Positions 49,364-61,107 of a DNA stretch of 64,000 bases are shown in pieces. Origin of the DNA: Lichenostomus cassidix (Eukaryota > Chordata > Aves > Passeriformes > Meliphagidae). The translations under genes and the position numbers were made by a program. The DNA lies in NCBI GenBank assembly GCA_008360975.2, contig CM039179.1, positions 54,970,666 through 55,034,665 on the forward strand. The letters are read 5' to 3'. The stretch's first letter is position 1. The number at the start of each line of letters is the position of its first letter. Under the pieces are notes generated by a model, which was not told the DNA's origin, did not search any database, and was given only the letters and a program-made list of their open reading frames with translations.

Positions 49364-49500
49364 AAATCACTGAATAAGCTGAGTTGGAAGGGACCCACAA
49401 GTATCATCCTGCACAGGACCATCCCCAAGGGTCACACCATGTGTCATAGATCATTGTTCAAATGCTTCTGGAATTCTGTCAGGCTGGTTCTGTGACTGTT
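49364..49500 (-). mobile_element. CR1 LINE 3' end (left part, split by an LTR)
   Basis: Antisense CR1 tail: ATCACTGAATAAGCTGAGTTGGAAGGGACCCACAAG and the following 'ctggaattctgtcaggctggttctgtgactgtt'. It breaks exactly at the LTR edge. Confidence 0.9.
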
Positions 49501-50033
49501 TGATGTAACGGGCTGCAGGTGGGGGGCTGGGAGGGGGGCTGTGCAGGAGCCGGCAGACCCCCGAAACAAAGTCCCTGGGGCTCATATCTCCACCGAGATC
49601 AGAGTGGGCGGCCCCTGGGGTCCGCTCAGCGTGGCGTGAGTCTCTGAGTCACAGAAATTCAGCAGGAAACACAGTGAGACGAAGGAACGAACAGGACCCA
49701 TCTCCTTTCTGCCAGGGAGGTTTATTTGGGGTTCTTAGGTAGGGGGTTGCGGGGACGGGAAGGGGGGAGGAAAGCAAGGGATAGCAATAGGGGCTAGTAG
49801 CTCGAATATGGGACCTCCAACTGATGCAGGCATCGGCTTATAAGGGAAAGGAAGGGGGAGGGGCTGGCTCCCCCAGAGCCTGTCCCGGGAGGTCTGAAGG
49901 GAAGACTGGCAAGGGGAACACACCAATAGATTTCAGGTACAGAAGGATGCATATTTCAAAATGAACCAGTAACATACAGTGCAGGGGAACAAAGAAAAAA
50001 GCCACGTGGAGATCTGGAAATCACATTGCTACA
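49501..50033 (-). mobile_element. Solo LTR inserted in CR1, ERVK-type, minus orientation, perfect 6-bp TSD
   Basis: A 533-bp GC-rich block begins TGATGTAACGGGC and ends CATTGCTACA. It is flanked by identical ACTGTT (49495-49500 and 50034-50039). When it and one TSD copy are removed, the CR1 reads straight through 'tgtgactgtttccctggggagc'. On the minus strand it starts TGTAGCAATGTGA, has a TATA-like CTTATAAG (49837-49844), an AATAAA signal (plus TTTATT, 49731-49736), and ends CGTTACATCA. A 6-bp duplication supports class II (ERVK). It is the most GC- and CpG-rich block of the window and little decayed, suggesting a relatively young insertion. The ORF at 49735-49926 lies within it. Confidence 0.93.
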
Positions 50034-50250
50034 ACTGTTTCCCTGGGGAGCTATTCAAAGGCCCATCCAGTCATTGGGTGAAGAACTTTTTCCTGATATC
50101 CAGCCTAAGCCTCCTGTGACACAACTGCAGGCCATTCCCATGGGTCCTGTCACTGGCCACCGGAGTATAGACCAGTGCTCTGCTCCTCTTCTCCTCATGA
50201 GGAATTTGTAGACTGCAATGAAGTCTCCCCTCAGTGATCTCTTTTTTTGC
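50034..50250 (-). mobile_element. CR1 LINE (right part of the split copy)
   Basis: Continues the CR1 from 49500: CCCTGGGGAGCTATTCAAAGG, TTTTTCCTGATATCCAGCCTAAG, GGCCATTCCCATGGGTCCTGTCACT, CTCCTCATGAGGAATTTGTAG, AAGTCTCCCCTCAG. It ends near 50250, where the copy is 5'-truncated. Confidence 0.92.
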
Positions 50251-53200
50251 ACATACTAAAAGATTTTGGATGCCTATACATATAACTTAAGCATCTTTGA
50301 TTCTGGTAGGAATAGAGGACTTCAGCACCTATCTTAGGAAAGACTTAAGTGTATGATAAAATCAAATCTTATCTTCACAGACTTATTTAGGTGCTCTAAA
50401 GATTGATTAAAAGTAGCACTACTGTTGTTTATAAGTATACAAAATATGATTCATTTCTTCACATGGCAAGTTCTACAGAAACTGAGTTGCTGGGAAGTGA
50501 ACATAGCTATTCAAAATTTGAAAAGCTGGATTGTCTATTGCCTGAAGACTTGAAATAATTTTGACATTTAAGCACAGCAAGTTTTTATATAAATTGTTTT
50601 AGGTACTGGTGATTCCACAAATTTATTCCTCGGAATGTTGAAACATAAAGTTTTGGCAGTTATGATCAAAGAGAGCTTGGACATACTGAAATTATTGTTT
50701 CCATTGTAAATGCCTCAGAATTCAAAACTCTTGATTTCAAAACTCATACTGCGTTTGTTTGCTTTGATTCTTTTGAGATCAAAATACCATTCAAACATAT
50801 GGTTGCAAGAGAATTTTTATTTCCTATTTTCCCACTGGGTACTTTTAGTACAAAAAGCTTCAGCAAACTCTGTTCTCACTTTAGAGGAAATCAGGGCCTC
50901 CACAGAGCTCAGGAAAATGTTCCTTATGAGGAAACACAGTGATAATAAGTCATGAAGCTGTTGCAGTCTGCTTGCACTGGGAAAAATGAGTCACATAACT
51001 AGATGCTAACACTTAACCACACAACAATCCATCCTTTTCTTGCCTTTCCTCTATCATCGCCTCTCTTTCCATGAACAAGTACAGGAACCCGCAGGGACCT
51101 GTACTTGCAGCAATAAATTACCCATGGATAGGGGTGAGTGTGGGGGCCCTTGCCCACTTCTCATTCTGTAAAGCTCACGAGAGGCAGAGGATTGAGCATA
51201 GAGCACACCTTGTGCATTACCATTTTTCCTTTTCTTAAGTCAGCAAAGAAACAAACAAACAGGAGTTGAGTGGGGGAAAGGATGAAAAAGGAAGATTTTC
51301 ATTTCCACATGGAAATAATTTAGCAATAAGCATATTGCAATATTAAAGTCTTACAATATCTGTTAAATTGATGGGCATGTATGTACAGACTTGTTTTCTC
51401 TACTTGTTAATTTTTGTCTTTCTTTTTAAAGGAATTGAATGTTTGAAGAAAGCTTTTTTTTTATTAGATTATAAAGTAAATAACTACTTTTAAATATCTA
51501 CCTATGATTAAACAAATTTGTTTAGCTTATAATACTGCATTTACTTTTAAGCCTTGAAATCCAAACATCTTTTGAATTTCCAGTGTTTATAGCATGTTGC
51601 TCTCCTGTGCAACATAAAAAGCCATCCAATTAAAAACACTTTTTCAATGGATCCCACATCAAATAATCCCTGTGCTTTATGAAAGTGATATGACACTAGA
51701 TTAGGAAGCACATTCTAGTATAAAGCCTATACAGGAAAGTATCTCATTTTAAATGTGTCTCATATTCTCAATCTCTTTTTGGAAGACTCTTTGAATCTCC
51801 TTCATTGATAAGACACTTGTAAATATAGACAATGCCAGCAAAGAAAAATTAAATTAAACAAACAGGCAAACAAAAAAAAAAGAAAAAAAAATCGCTGTCC
51901 AGACATGTCCTTCATTATGAAATTGGTAGATACAGACCATTCCAATAAAGAAGAAATTTTATATGTCTTCATGCACAGAGTCTTATCTCAGAGAAAGAAT
52001 ATTTAACAACTAGATTGTCAAAAAAATAGAGACAAAGGACAGACTGATTAAAGAGCCTTTGGGTATCATCCCAGCTATAATTGTATGCTCAGCTGCTTCA
52101 CTAGTTGCCACTGAATTTATTAGCCCTTTGATGAAGTCACAAATGAACTCTCTATGAGAGCTTTCATAGATCTCTGACTGTTCTCCTCTGATATCCACTC
52201 ACTGTCTATACATCCCTTCATCGATTATATGGGGAATCTATGATGACTTACTTTAAATGTCTCAATTTAGAGTGGAGAAGTAAGTAGAGTTAATGGGTAT
52301 TCTAAATACTTCAGGTCATCAGGTACTTCCTTGGAAAGTCTGGCTATTCTTTAGAAAAGACTTTTTGCCTTTGCTGTAGCTCTACGCTTTGGCACACTAA
52401 CTGGTCAGCATAAAAGTATATAATTTCTGTTCTTGTAAGAACAAACATCAGTACCTGAAACTGCTTGCAAACTTTCAAAAGCTATTAAAAAGATTAAGTA
52501 TTAGACCAAGCCCTGGTTTAAAGAAAGTATTCAGCAGTGAAATGACATATGGTTTTCTCTAATATCATGGCTAATGCCTGGGATTACAGATTGCAGGTGT
52601 AAAAGAGAAACTCCAATACAGCAATAAAAGCAATTAGATTATTCAGCTTTGAAAGTACTCAGAGCACAGAGAAATAATGCAACAGAGCGCAGGTCAAAAT
52701 CTGCAGAGACATTTTGGCATCAAGCTTCCACAGCTTTAAGAAGCAGATAAACACCCAAATATCTGTTAAGTCACAGAATATGCAATAACACAGCTCGGTC
52801 TCACAGTAATAATTACTAAAATCCCAGGGAGCCTTTACTTTAAAAAATTCCAATGATAACAAATAGGAAAATTATTTAAATAAGCTAAGTAGAGACCTCA
52901 TCAATCTTTAAGGGATAAGCAAATTCAATCTGCAATAAAACTAATTAATTCACCTGAAGAAAAAAAAATCATAAGCCAATACAGACAAATGCTAACAGCC
53001 AAACTGGTATTCAATAAAAAGTGAAAGATTCAAAAAAAGCAGTGGTGACTACAGATCTTTCAGAGTATTGAAGAACTAATGCAGCATCAATGCACTGAGA
53101 CAGGATGGACAAAATTAATCCAGACTAGGATACAAGATTCATATGCTAATGGAAAAACTGCATTTATGTAATTCTTCAGATATCTAAGTACTCTTATTCC

Positions 53201-56200
53201 CTGACTACTCAGAAAATGCGGAGTCTTTTCTACACTTTGACAAAAGGATAGTATGAACTATTAGGATTAGGAAAAGAAAAAGAATGTGAAAAGGCCAAAA
53301 TATAAACAAAGTATATCACTAGCTATTGTCTACATGTGAGTGTTGGTGGGTGTTATGTTCATGTGTATGTTTTATTATGGATTTAGTACTTTATTTCAGA
53401 CAAAAGAAGACAGCTCTGCTTTGAGCATGTCAAAGCAGTATGGACTGCATATATGTATGAAACAAGAGAAAATAGTGAAAAGATTGCATAGAATGATCTG
53501 AGAGACTAAAAGGAAATTATAAGGGATCAAACAGAGAATTTTTAGTACGTTTACAGAAGAAACCATTAGCAGCTGTGGTATGCCAATTCTCCATTAATTT
53601 TAATGTTACTTGCAATGTCTATACTGAATTTTCCCATGTAGCTTGCAAGAACATCTGCCAAGGCTGAACAGACTCTTACGGTGAAACTCCAACTAATTTC
53701 ATTAACAAAATAATATTTATCTGGTTTTATCTGGTCCTTTAAACAGTCTATTGAAAAAAAATCTTGAAGTAATTGAACTGTTCTTCACTATGCATCTTAG
53801 GATGGGTTGAGTAGACATTTAGAATTGCCTATCTCTGCACTGTCTATAAAGGATGTAAAGACAATTAATGTAGTAGTTTGCAAAGTTGATTTGAAATAAA
53901 AACAATACTACAATTACAGTCAGGGATATGAGCACCAAAAAAATGTATAGGACTTTCTGCATTGTTTATTGGGTTCCTTGCTATTATTTCAGGAAATAGA
54001 CCCCATTTTCTCAATGCTTCTTAACCACTTTCATTGGGAATATGCATTTCAACCTCAGCGTTGACTGTGGATTGTTTTTGATACTTGCAGTTTTATACAG
54101 CTTAAATGGTTTGTCATATACTTTAAGTTTTATAATTTCTCTCTAAGGATTATGAGTTAAAACACTGTTTTCTGTGTTATAGGTTGTGGATGCTCTGAGT
54201 CACACAGAGAGAGACAGAAATGACAGGAGAATTAAACCATCTCCTTCCTTCCATTCACAAGACTGATGATTACATAGTAGTGAGAGAAGTGTAACTCATG
54301 CTATGGATAGAAAGGCTTAACCCATGGAAATAATACATCACAGTTATTTTATATACAATTTTCCCTTCTTACAACCACACATTAAATTGTCTTGGCATTC
54401 ATGTGTGCAATGTGAAGGACACAATAATTTTTTACTTCATGAGATTATTTACATTTCTGTTAATTAAGAACGATACTAGAAATAGTTTAATTTATTTTCA
54501 GAAAATTAGAAGCCGCTTTACATTTTATTTAGGCTGAAGTTTGCCCAAACCTTGATTCTTGGTTCCTGAATGATTTTCTAATTGACACACTTTTTATTAC
54601 CTTGATTATTTTTCCCCTTTTATACCTTTTTCAGTATTCTGAGAGTTAATAATGTCCTAACTAGTTTGCATTCTCCCTTTTGAAGGGTCTGAATTTCTGT
54701 GCAGAAAATGCTGTTAGCAGCAGATAACAAAACCATTAAAACATTCTGCTGTACCCAATCCACCACTGCTCTATGTGCAAGATGAATACTAAAAGCACCA
54801 TTAGCAGCAGAGACAGAGAGTTACCAATCACTTATTGACAATTACAAAATTAATTAAGTAGCTGTTTCACACTGACATTTTCAATCTGAGTGTATATTTT
54901 CTGTTAAGTATCTAAAACAAATATTTGTTGAACTGGAGGACCAATCTTATTTGCTTCCTAAGCAGAGAGCTGCAGAAAACAAGAAGCAAGCATTATGCAG
55001 CACATGGCTTTGGTCTGCATTCATGACTCACAGTCATGTTACGCTCCTTGTACAGCAAAGGAACAGCACGTACTTTGCCATGCACAAGAGACTACTGTCT
55101 TCTTCCTTGTGCTAATGCTTCTTTCTATTGTTATGGATAAAATTACACTCAAATTATATTAAGAGTCAAAGATGTAAGAACAGAAATAAACACATACATC
55201 AATCAGCTACTCTTCTCGCAAGGAAAAACCTCAAACTTTTTCATATATGTGTTTATTTCTGTTTCTTGAGACTCTAAAAAGTCTATTGCCTATTTAACTA
55301 AGCCTTCTATCTGCAGTGTTGCCTCTGGAAAACATGGGTAGCAAGGGCATCCTAAAAGTTTTCAAAGGAGAAATTCTTTGTATAAAATCTTGTGCCAGTT
55401 GCATAAGCACCATATACTTCCCTCAAACTTCTTTCCTATTGATCTTACAAACAGATAACAGAAATTCACTGTTGCCTCTTTTGTTTATATCCCAGGGTTG
55501 GTACTTCACTGTTCTGTAGCTTAAGAAAAACAGAGATTTGGGGAATGACATGTTTGCTGTTATGATGTAACAGTACTTCGCAGGTTGGTATTTCTAAAGT
55601 ACTGTGAAGTTTAATGAATGTATTTCAACTTCTTTATATAGAAAGGCTCTGTAATATTGATTAAAAGGAAAACAGAATTTCATTATAACACATTTTTACA
55701 CAATCAGCCCTAGAATTCCTCTCAACACAGGAATAAAACCAGATACATCAACAACTGTCTAATTCTTCACTTTCAGTGCTGACTTGACATCAAGAAAAAG
55801 CTCCCTCTGTAATAAACTGAAATATTTCTCCACAACATTTATAAGCTCCTGGAAAAATTGCCTGAAGGCTCAAAGATTTAAAGTTTTTTGTCTAATAAAC
55901 AATTTAAATAATCCCATTAATTTAGTAAATCAATAAAAAAATAAACAATGAAGACTCCTTTACATAACTTTAGATGGAAAGCTACACTTTATGCTTCTTT
56001 AAGCTAATACAACAATGTACTTTCTCTGTCAGAGAGTTATGAATATAGCTGTCTCTAAAAATCCCTACTGGCAAATGGAAGTCTAAAAGAAGGCAATGAA
56101 TTGAACTATTCATGATGGAGGACTTATCAAGGTAAAAACACACACAGGGAAGGGGGAAAGCTGATGTATTAAAAACGCCTCTACTATTGCAACTCAGGGG

Positions 56201-56250
56201 AAAAGGTCTTTTAATCCAAGAGCAAGTTTTAAAAGTAAATAAAATCATTT
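50251..56250. other. AT-rich non-coding sequence, no gene seen
   Basis: No repeat family or exon supported. Contains a hairpin at 51076-51107 and an A-rich run at about 51855-51892. Confidence 0.45.
51076..51107. repeat. Inverted repeat, 10-bp perfect arms, 12-nt loop
   Basis: CAAGTACAGG (51076-51085) and CCTGTACTTG (51098-51107) are exact reverse complements. The surrounding 50990-51210 is GC-richer than its neighbourhood. No microRNA precursor of normal arm length is formed. Confidence 0.75.
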
Positions 56251-56805
56251 ATGTTCAGATCAGTGGTCATGTTATCAATAAACATCACTCATGAAGGCCC
56301 ACTTACCTCTAACTGCCCATCTCTCTTCCAGCCACCTCTCATTTCTTCCTCACATTTCCACAGAATGTATTGCTATGTCTGCAACAGATTCCCCTTCTTC
56401 ATGCCTCTTGCTACACACATTGTTCACTTTAATGATATTCTTGGGCACAGGATGATATTAATAAGAGATAGACTGGATAGCTCTGATGTCTTGTTTGCAC
56501 CTCCTTCAGTCAATGAATGTCAAATTGTGGCTGCTTTTTTGTTTGACTTCTTTTCTCTTTTTTTGTCTTTTCTTTTACTCAGAAGTGCTCTCCAGGTCAC
56601 AATGTCAGAAAGCAAAGATAAGATTGCAAACATGCTACCTCCTCTGCATGGCACACTATCCTTCATAACTCTCTATTCTCACACAGCCTCCAGAAGGCAC
56701 TCAGCAGGGCACAGGTCCCACAAGCACCCTGTGTCCTGTGCACCATGGCAGGTGCACAGCCTGAGTGCCATAGAGTGTGAAATGGCAGTGGGAACCTTTG
56801 TTTAG
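56251..56805 (+). CDS. Uncertain 184-codon ORF, product not recognised
   Basis: The longest ORF in the window. The product has a hydrophobic stretch (about residues 90-112, rich in F and L, encoded by a T/C-rich run at about 56525-56590) and no recognised motif. The hydrophobic part follows from the pyrimidine-rich DNA, not from clear selection. No TATA box, CpG island or splice sites were found. It is probably chance, but the length is notable for AT-rich DNA. Confidence 0.12.
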   Translation: MFRSVVMLSINITHEGPLTSNCPSLFQPPLISSSHFHRMYCYVCNRFPFFMPLATHIVHFNDILGHRMILIRDRLDSSDVLFAPPSVNECQIVAAFLFDFFSLFLSFLLLRSALQVTMSESKDKIANMLPPLHGTLSFITLYSHTASRRHSAGHRSHKHPVSCAPWQVHSLSAIECEMAVGTFV

Positions 56806-59737
56806 TAAATTAAATTTATTGACACATTCTGAGATATTTAAGAGTTTTCAGCTGATCAGCATAGGTATCTCACTTGCAAGGAAATAGAGAGACAAGAAGG
56901 CCCAGAAACTTTTGGCTGTATTGACTCAATTTTCAGGGGCTGCCCAAAATTCACTTTACGCCTCTAATGTAAAGCTGTACTTAAGAGAAAGTGCTAGCTT
57001 TCCTCTTTTCAAGATATCCTGGGTTTGTGAAAAGAAGGTTCGCTGGCACTCAAGCTTCTGCTGTGGCTTTGGAAAGTTATACAGGCTTAGTACCTTTGAG
57101 GATCTTTTTTGGCTACTCAGACTTTAATGCCAAATGTAAGGCCTGTAAAAAGCCATAACACAGATCTCAATTATACAAAAAAAAAAGAAAAGAAAGAGCA
57201 AATCCTTTTGTAGCATATCTTTTTTGCTTCAGATAATCCTCTTTGATATTTGGCAATAGTACCAGAGTGCAAGCATGTACCACTAACATCTTTACTATGT
57301 CTATGCACGCTCATACACAGTAAAAATCTTTAGATTCTGTTCTTGACAGGGAACATAATGGAAGTAATCGTGATACTCTGTTGTGTGACAGAGATTTATC
57401 CTTGTTCAGAGCAGCAGAGGATCTAACAAAACAGCAGAAACAAGGAAGAGGAAAATTGCAGAGCTTTACCACAGAACAAATCTGGAACAAGTCCTGGGAA
57501 TCTAAAAAAACTACAGCAGTGTTGCACTGCAGAGAAAATTCCAAATTAGTATTTTGCAAAGGAAAAAGGCTTCTATGTAAAGGAACTGAAGACAGAAAAT
57601 ACTAATGTGAAGGACTTGGGTTATGCCACTTCCAATTATTTAGCTTATTCCCTTCAATCCATTTCAGAGAGGACATGAGAACATATTCCCTTTGAACACT
57701 TTAGTCCTTCCAAAAAGCTGAAACCAAAACATTTCATACCCTGCTGTGAAAACCATGACTTTTATGCCACTTTTGTTTCTACCAGCTTATTTATTCTAAA
57801 AGCACCTCTCAAATATTAAAATATCAACATCACAGGATGCACTGATAAAGAAGGAGTTACAAGCTACTTTCATGACAGGACTTGAGGGGTCCAAGTCCCT
57901 CTTTTCATTTGTCACAATACAGTGGAAACACATCTGCTAGATACTACTCCACAGCCAAGTCCATCGCTACCTGCATGAGTGCTTTTCTCCCATTCCCCTG
58001 GAAAGCTAAACTACCTTGTTAAGTCTCAGCTGAGCCAAGATAGTCTCTGCCTTTGCAGCAAACCAGAAAGGAGTTCTGAATCAAACAGCTCTGATTCAGC
58101 TTTGATTCTCTGAATCAAACAGCTGTCTCAGCTGAAAGGCAACAGCTTGCACCATCACCAAACAGCTGAGTTGCTGGCTAAGAGTTAAGACAGATCTAGG
58201 ATCAGTACAAGCAACCTCCCAGACTGAAGACTGAGGTGCAAGGTGGCATTAAATCCTGAGAATGAAAGATTCTTTCTGGCTGAACAGGTTCTGGGACTTT
58301 AGTGTCATCACACTTTGTAAAGCAATAATCAGAGAGATTATATTCCTGATGTGCTTCATATGATAACAGAGGATAAAACAAGGTGTAGGCAGTGGAGAAT
58401 CAACATCTTGAATCTGCTTTATTTAGGCAATTACCAAATAATTAGACACTTCTGAAATGTCTTTTTTTTTTTTTTTAATGCACTAAAATGCAATAAAATA
58501 ATTCAAAAGACGCTTTAACCTTGAGAGGTTTAAAAGGATCCAAGATGCTGCTACAGGTTAAAATATATCACCATTCATTATCAATCAAGTATTCAAGGGT
58601 TTGTAACATTTAGAAACTTACTCGAGGCTGACTTTATAAATTCAGTACAAGAAGATGTTTGGGGGGAAAAATACAATAGAAATCTTTTTCCCACTTCTGG
58701 ACTATACACATCAAGAGAAAAAAAAATTAGAACTTTATCACTGAGAACGAAAGGAAACCATTACACCAATTAGAATCTATCTGCTGTGAAGTCCATGTTT
58801 TCCATACCCATACTTGCACATTTAATGGGTACCTAAGCAAAGTCTTCTTCTTTTAACTGAATTTTTCAAGGCTGTGCAATAATAGATGATTTGGGGCATC
58901 TCTAAGATGGGTAGGGGAGGAAACTAATGAGAAATAAGCTTTATTGTTTACAGCTTTATTTCCTGTATAAATACAGCTTCCTTTTTTTTCCACAAAAGTT
59001 TTACAGGGAGCTTTAATTTGCAGACCAACAGTGGTACATGGTAAATTCACTGGTAAATATAAAACATAACAAGTATGCCGAAACTCCCCCCCCAAACAAA
59101 CCTCATTAAAAGTCCTGATCCTTAACAAGTCTTAATTCATCCAGTTTCCTTGTCAGGCTAAAGGTTTTCAGTGGCACTTACTCCATATGCTCTTTTGGAG
59201 AATATCTGAGGAAGGTAACTGGTGGAAATCTCAGGTGCAATTCTCTCATAACCTATAAATAAAATGTTATTTAAACGTCACCTGAAGCTCAGTTATTAGC
59301 CATGTGCATTGTGGTCTATTACAATCATATTTCCTTGCTAGACCAAATTCTTGATTTAGTATTTGTTTTGATAGACAAATATCAAAATTAGTAAAATTAT
59401 TTTTATATCCAGATTTATTTTAAACCAGAAGAGAAAATGTTCAAAATAAATGCCCTGTAAATGTAACAATAGTACTCTACTTTTGTTGTTGAATTAAATG
59501 AAGGCAAAATAAAATTAAAACATTGGCATGTATGCCAAATTGCGTGTAAGCTAAGGCCTTTCTAATGAGTCTTGGGTAGATAAGTCTTGACTTCTCTTAA
59601 GGAACTCTATTGATTTTGAGGCAGCTCAAACAAATGATCAAACATGCAATGCACTGAGTAAGGTATTAAGGTGAAGTTATAAAAAATTCCATGGTAAGAA
59701 TATTAGAAAAACAATCACAAGCATTTAAGATATAACT
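56806..59737. other. AT-rich non-coding sequence, no gene seen
   Basis: No supported gene. Contains the short direct repeat CTGAATCAAACAGCT at 58076-58090 and 58110-58124, and a T run at about 58462-58477. Confidence 0.45.
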
Positions 59738-59885
59738 GGTTTACTTACCCTAAAAACTGCTTATCTTGTTATAGAGCTATACTTAATTAAAATTATTATG
59801 CACTGCTTAAATTTAAATTATTGTTATTGTTTAAAGATCAGCAACTTGTGAAGAAAATACACTGCTTTATTACTTATTATTCCTA
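59738..59885 (+). repeat. Diverged direct duplication, copy 1
   Basis: Shares ordered blocks with 60963-61107: GGTTTACTTACCCTAAAAAC / AGTTTACATACCCTAAAAAC, AATTATTATGCACTG in both, TTTAAAGATCAGCA in both, and GAAGAAAATACACTGCTTTATTA / GAAGAAATTACATTGATTTATTA. Confidence 0.75.
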
Positions 59886-60510
59886 GTTAACTTCCAGCTT
59901 TCTGCTGTCTTAAAAGTAAAGTTACTTACATGAGGATAAAAGCCAGTTTTTACAAATTTTCATTTAATAGACTCCTACTAATTTTTTCCTTCTTTTATTT
60001 GTATTTGCCCACCTTCAAAGAGTCTGTACCAATATAATCAGTCCTATTTGACAAGGTTTAAAGCAAAATAATAACAAGACACTTATTGAGCAATTTAGAT
60101 AATGTCCATTGCATCCTCTTATGGTTTCACACCTTACTGAGCATGTAATAATTTCTTCTAATTTGTATCAGAACATAGATGAGAAAGGTGCCATTCAAAG
60201 GTCAAGTCCAGCCAAAAGCTTCAGAGACACTGAATATTTTAAGAACAAACTCAGATCTCTTTTATTCACTGTTTGTATTTCCTGTTTGCATCCCTTGGTA
60301 CTCCTTCGCCATTTTTAACAAAGTTTGCAAATTTTCATCATCCATTATTTTGATGGCATGACATTTAGTGTCTTTCCAGATCACCCATAAAGGCTTTAAA
60401 TGCTAAATATACTAGGGGTGATTAATGACTCTTCTTCTGTACCATTTTACCTATCTGTAAGCATTACCCTTCAGTGCTTGTCTTCATTTATTGTTTGTGG
60501 CTAGTTCTCT

Positions 60511-60573
60511 ATGTACATGAAACTCTAAGTTAACATTTTCTCTGTATGCATGAAAATCGGAGTTAACATTTTC
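60511..60573 (+). repeat. Imperfect tandem repeat, two units of about 33 nt
   Basis: ATGTACATGAAACTCTAAG and GTATGCATGAAAATCGGAG are each followed by TTAACATTTTC, with a unit offset of about 33 nt. Confidence 0.75.
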
Positions 60574-60962
60574 AGCAATAGAGGTTGTCTTTATCTACTG
60601 CTCTCTCTTGTTTCATGAATATTTTAAATGCTCTTTATTCTTGTAATTAATACATTGAGTGAATTTCTTTGTGATCAAATGTTGTTCCCACACCATAGTC
60701 ATCATTTCTTGAAGTAACTTCCAAGGCTTAAATTAAACAGAATTTATCAAGATTTTGTATATTTTAACAAGGATTCTTAATAAAGTCAGACTGCCTTTTA
60801 GTTAGAAATCTATTGCAATATTGAAAGGCATTTTAATTCTCTACCAGAATCTAGACATTATGATTTTGATGGGGTAAATAAAAATCTGAATCAATCATAA
60901 TGTTCTGAATACCATGATGAGTACTGAGTGCAATTTCAGGTAAAAACAGATCTAGACCATTT

Positions 60963-61107
60963 ACAGTTTACATACCCTAAAAACAGCTTATTTTCTTAAA
61001 GAATTGTAGTTAACTATAATTATTATGCACTGTTTAAATTTTAATATCTTTAAAGATCAGCATGAAGAAATTCTCATGAAGAAATTACATTGATTTATTA
61101 ACTATGT
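60963..61107 (+). repeat. Diverged direct duplication, copy 2
   Basis: Second copy of the block at 59738-59885 in the same orientation, about 1.2 kb downstream, differing by substitutions and small indels, including a partial internal repeat of ATGAAGAAATT. Confidence 0.75.

Noticed and set aside
49501..50033. Possible CpG island promoter
   Set aside because: The GC-rich block has exact LTR ends and TSDs, so it is a retroviral LTR and not a gene promoter.
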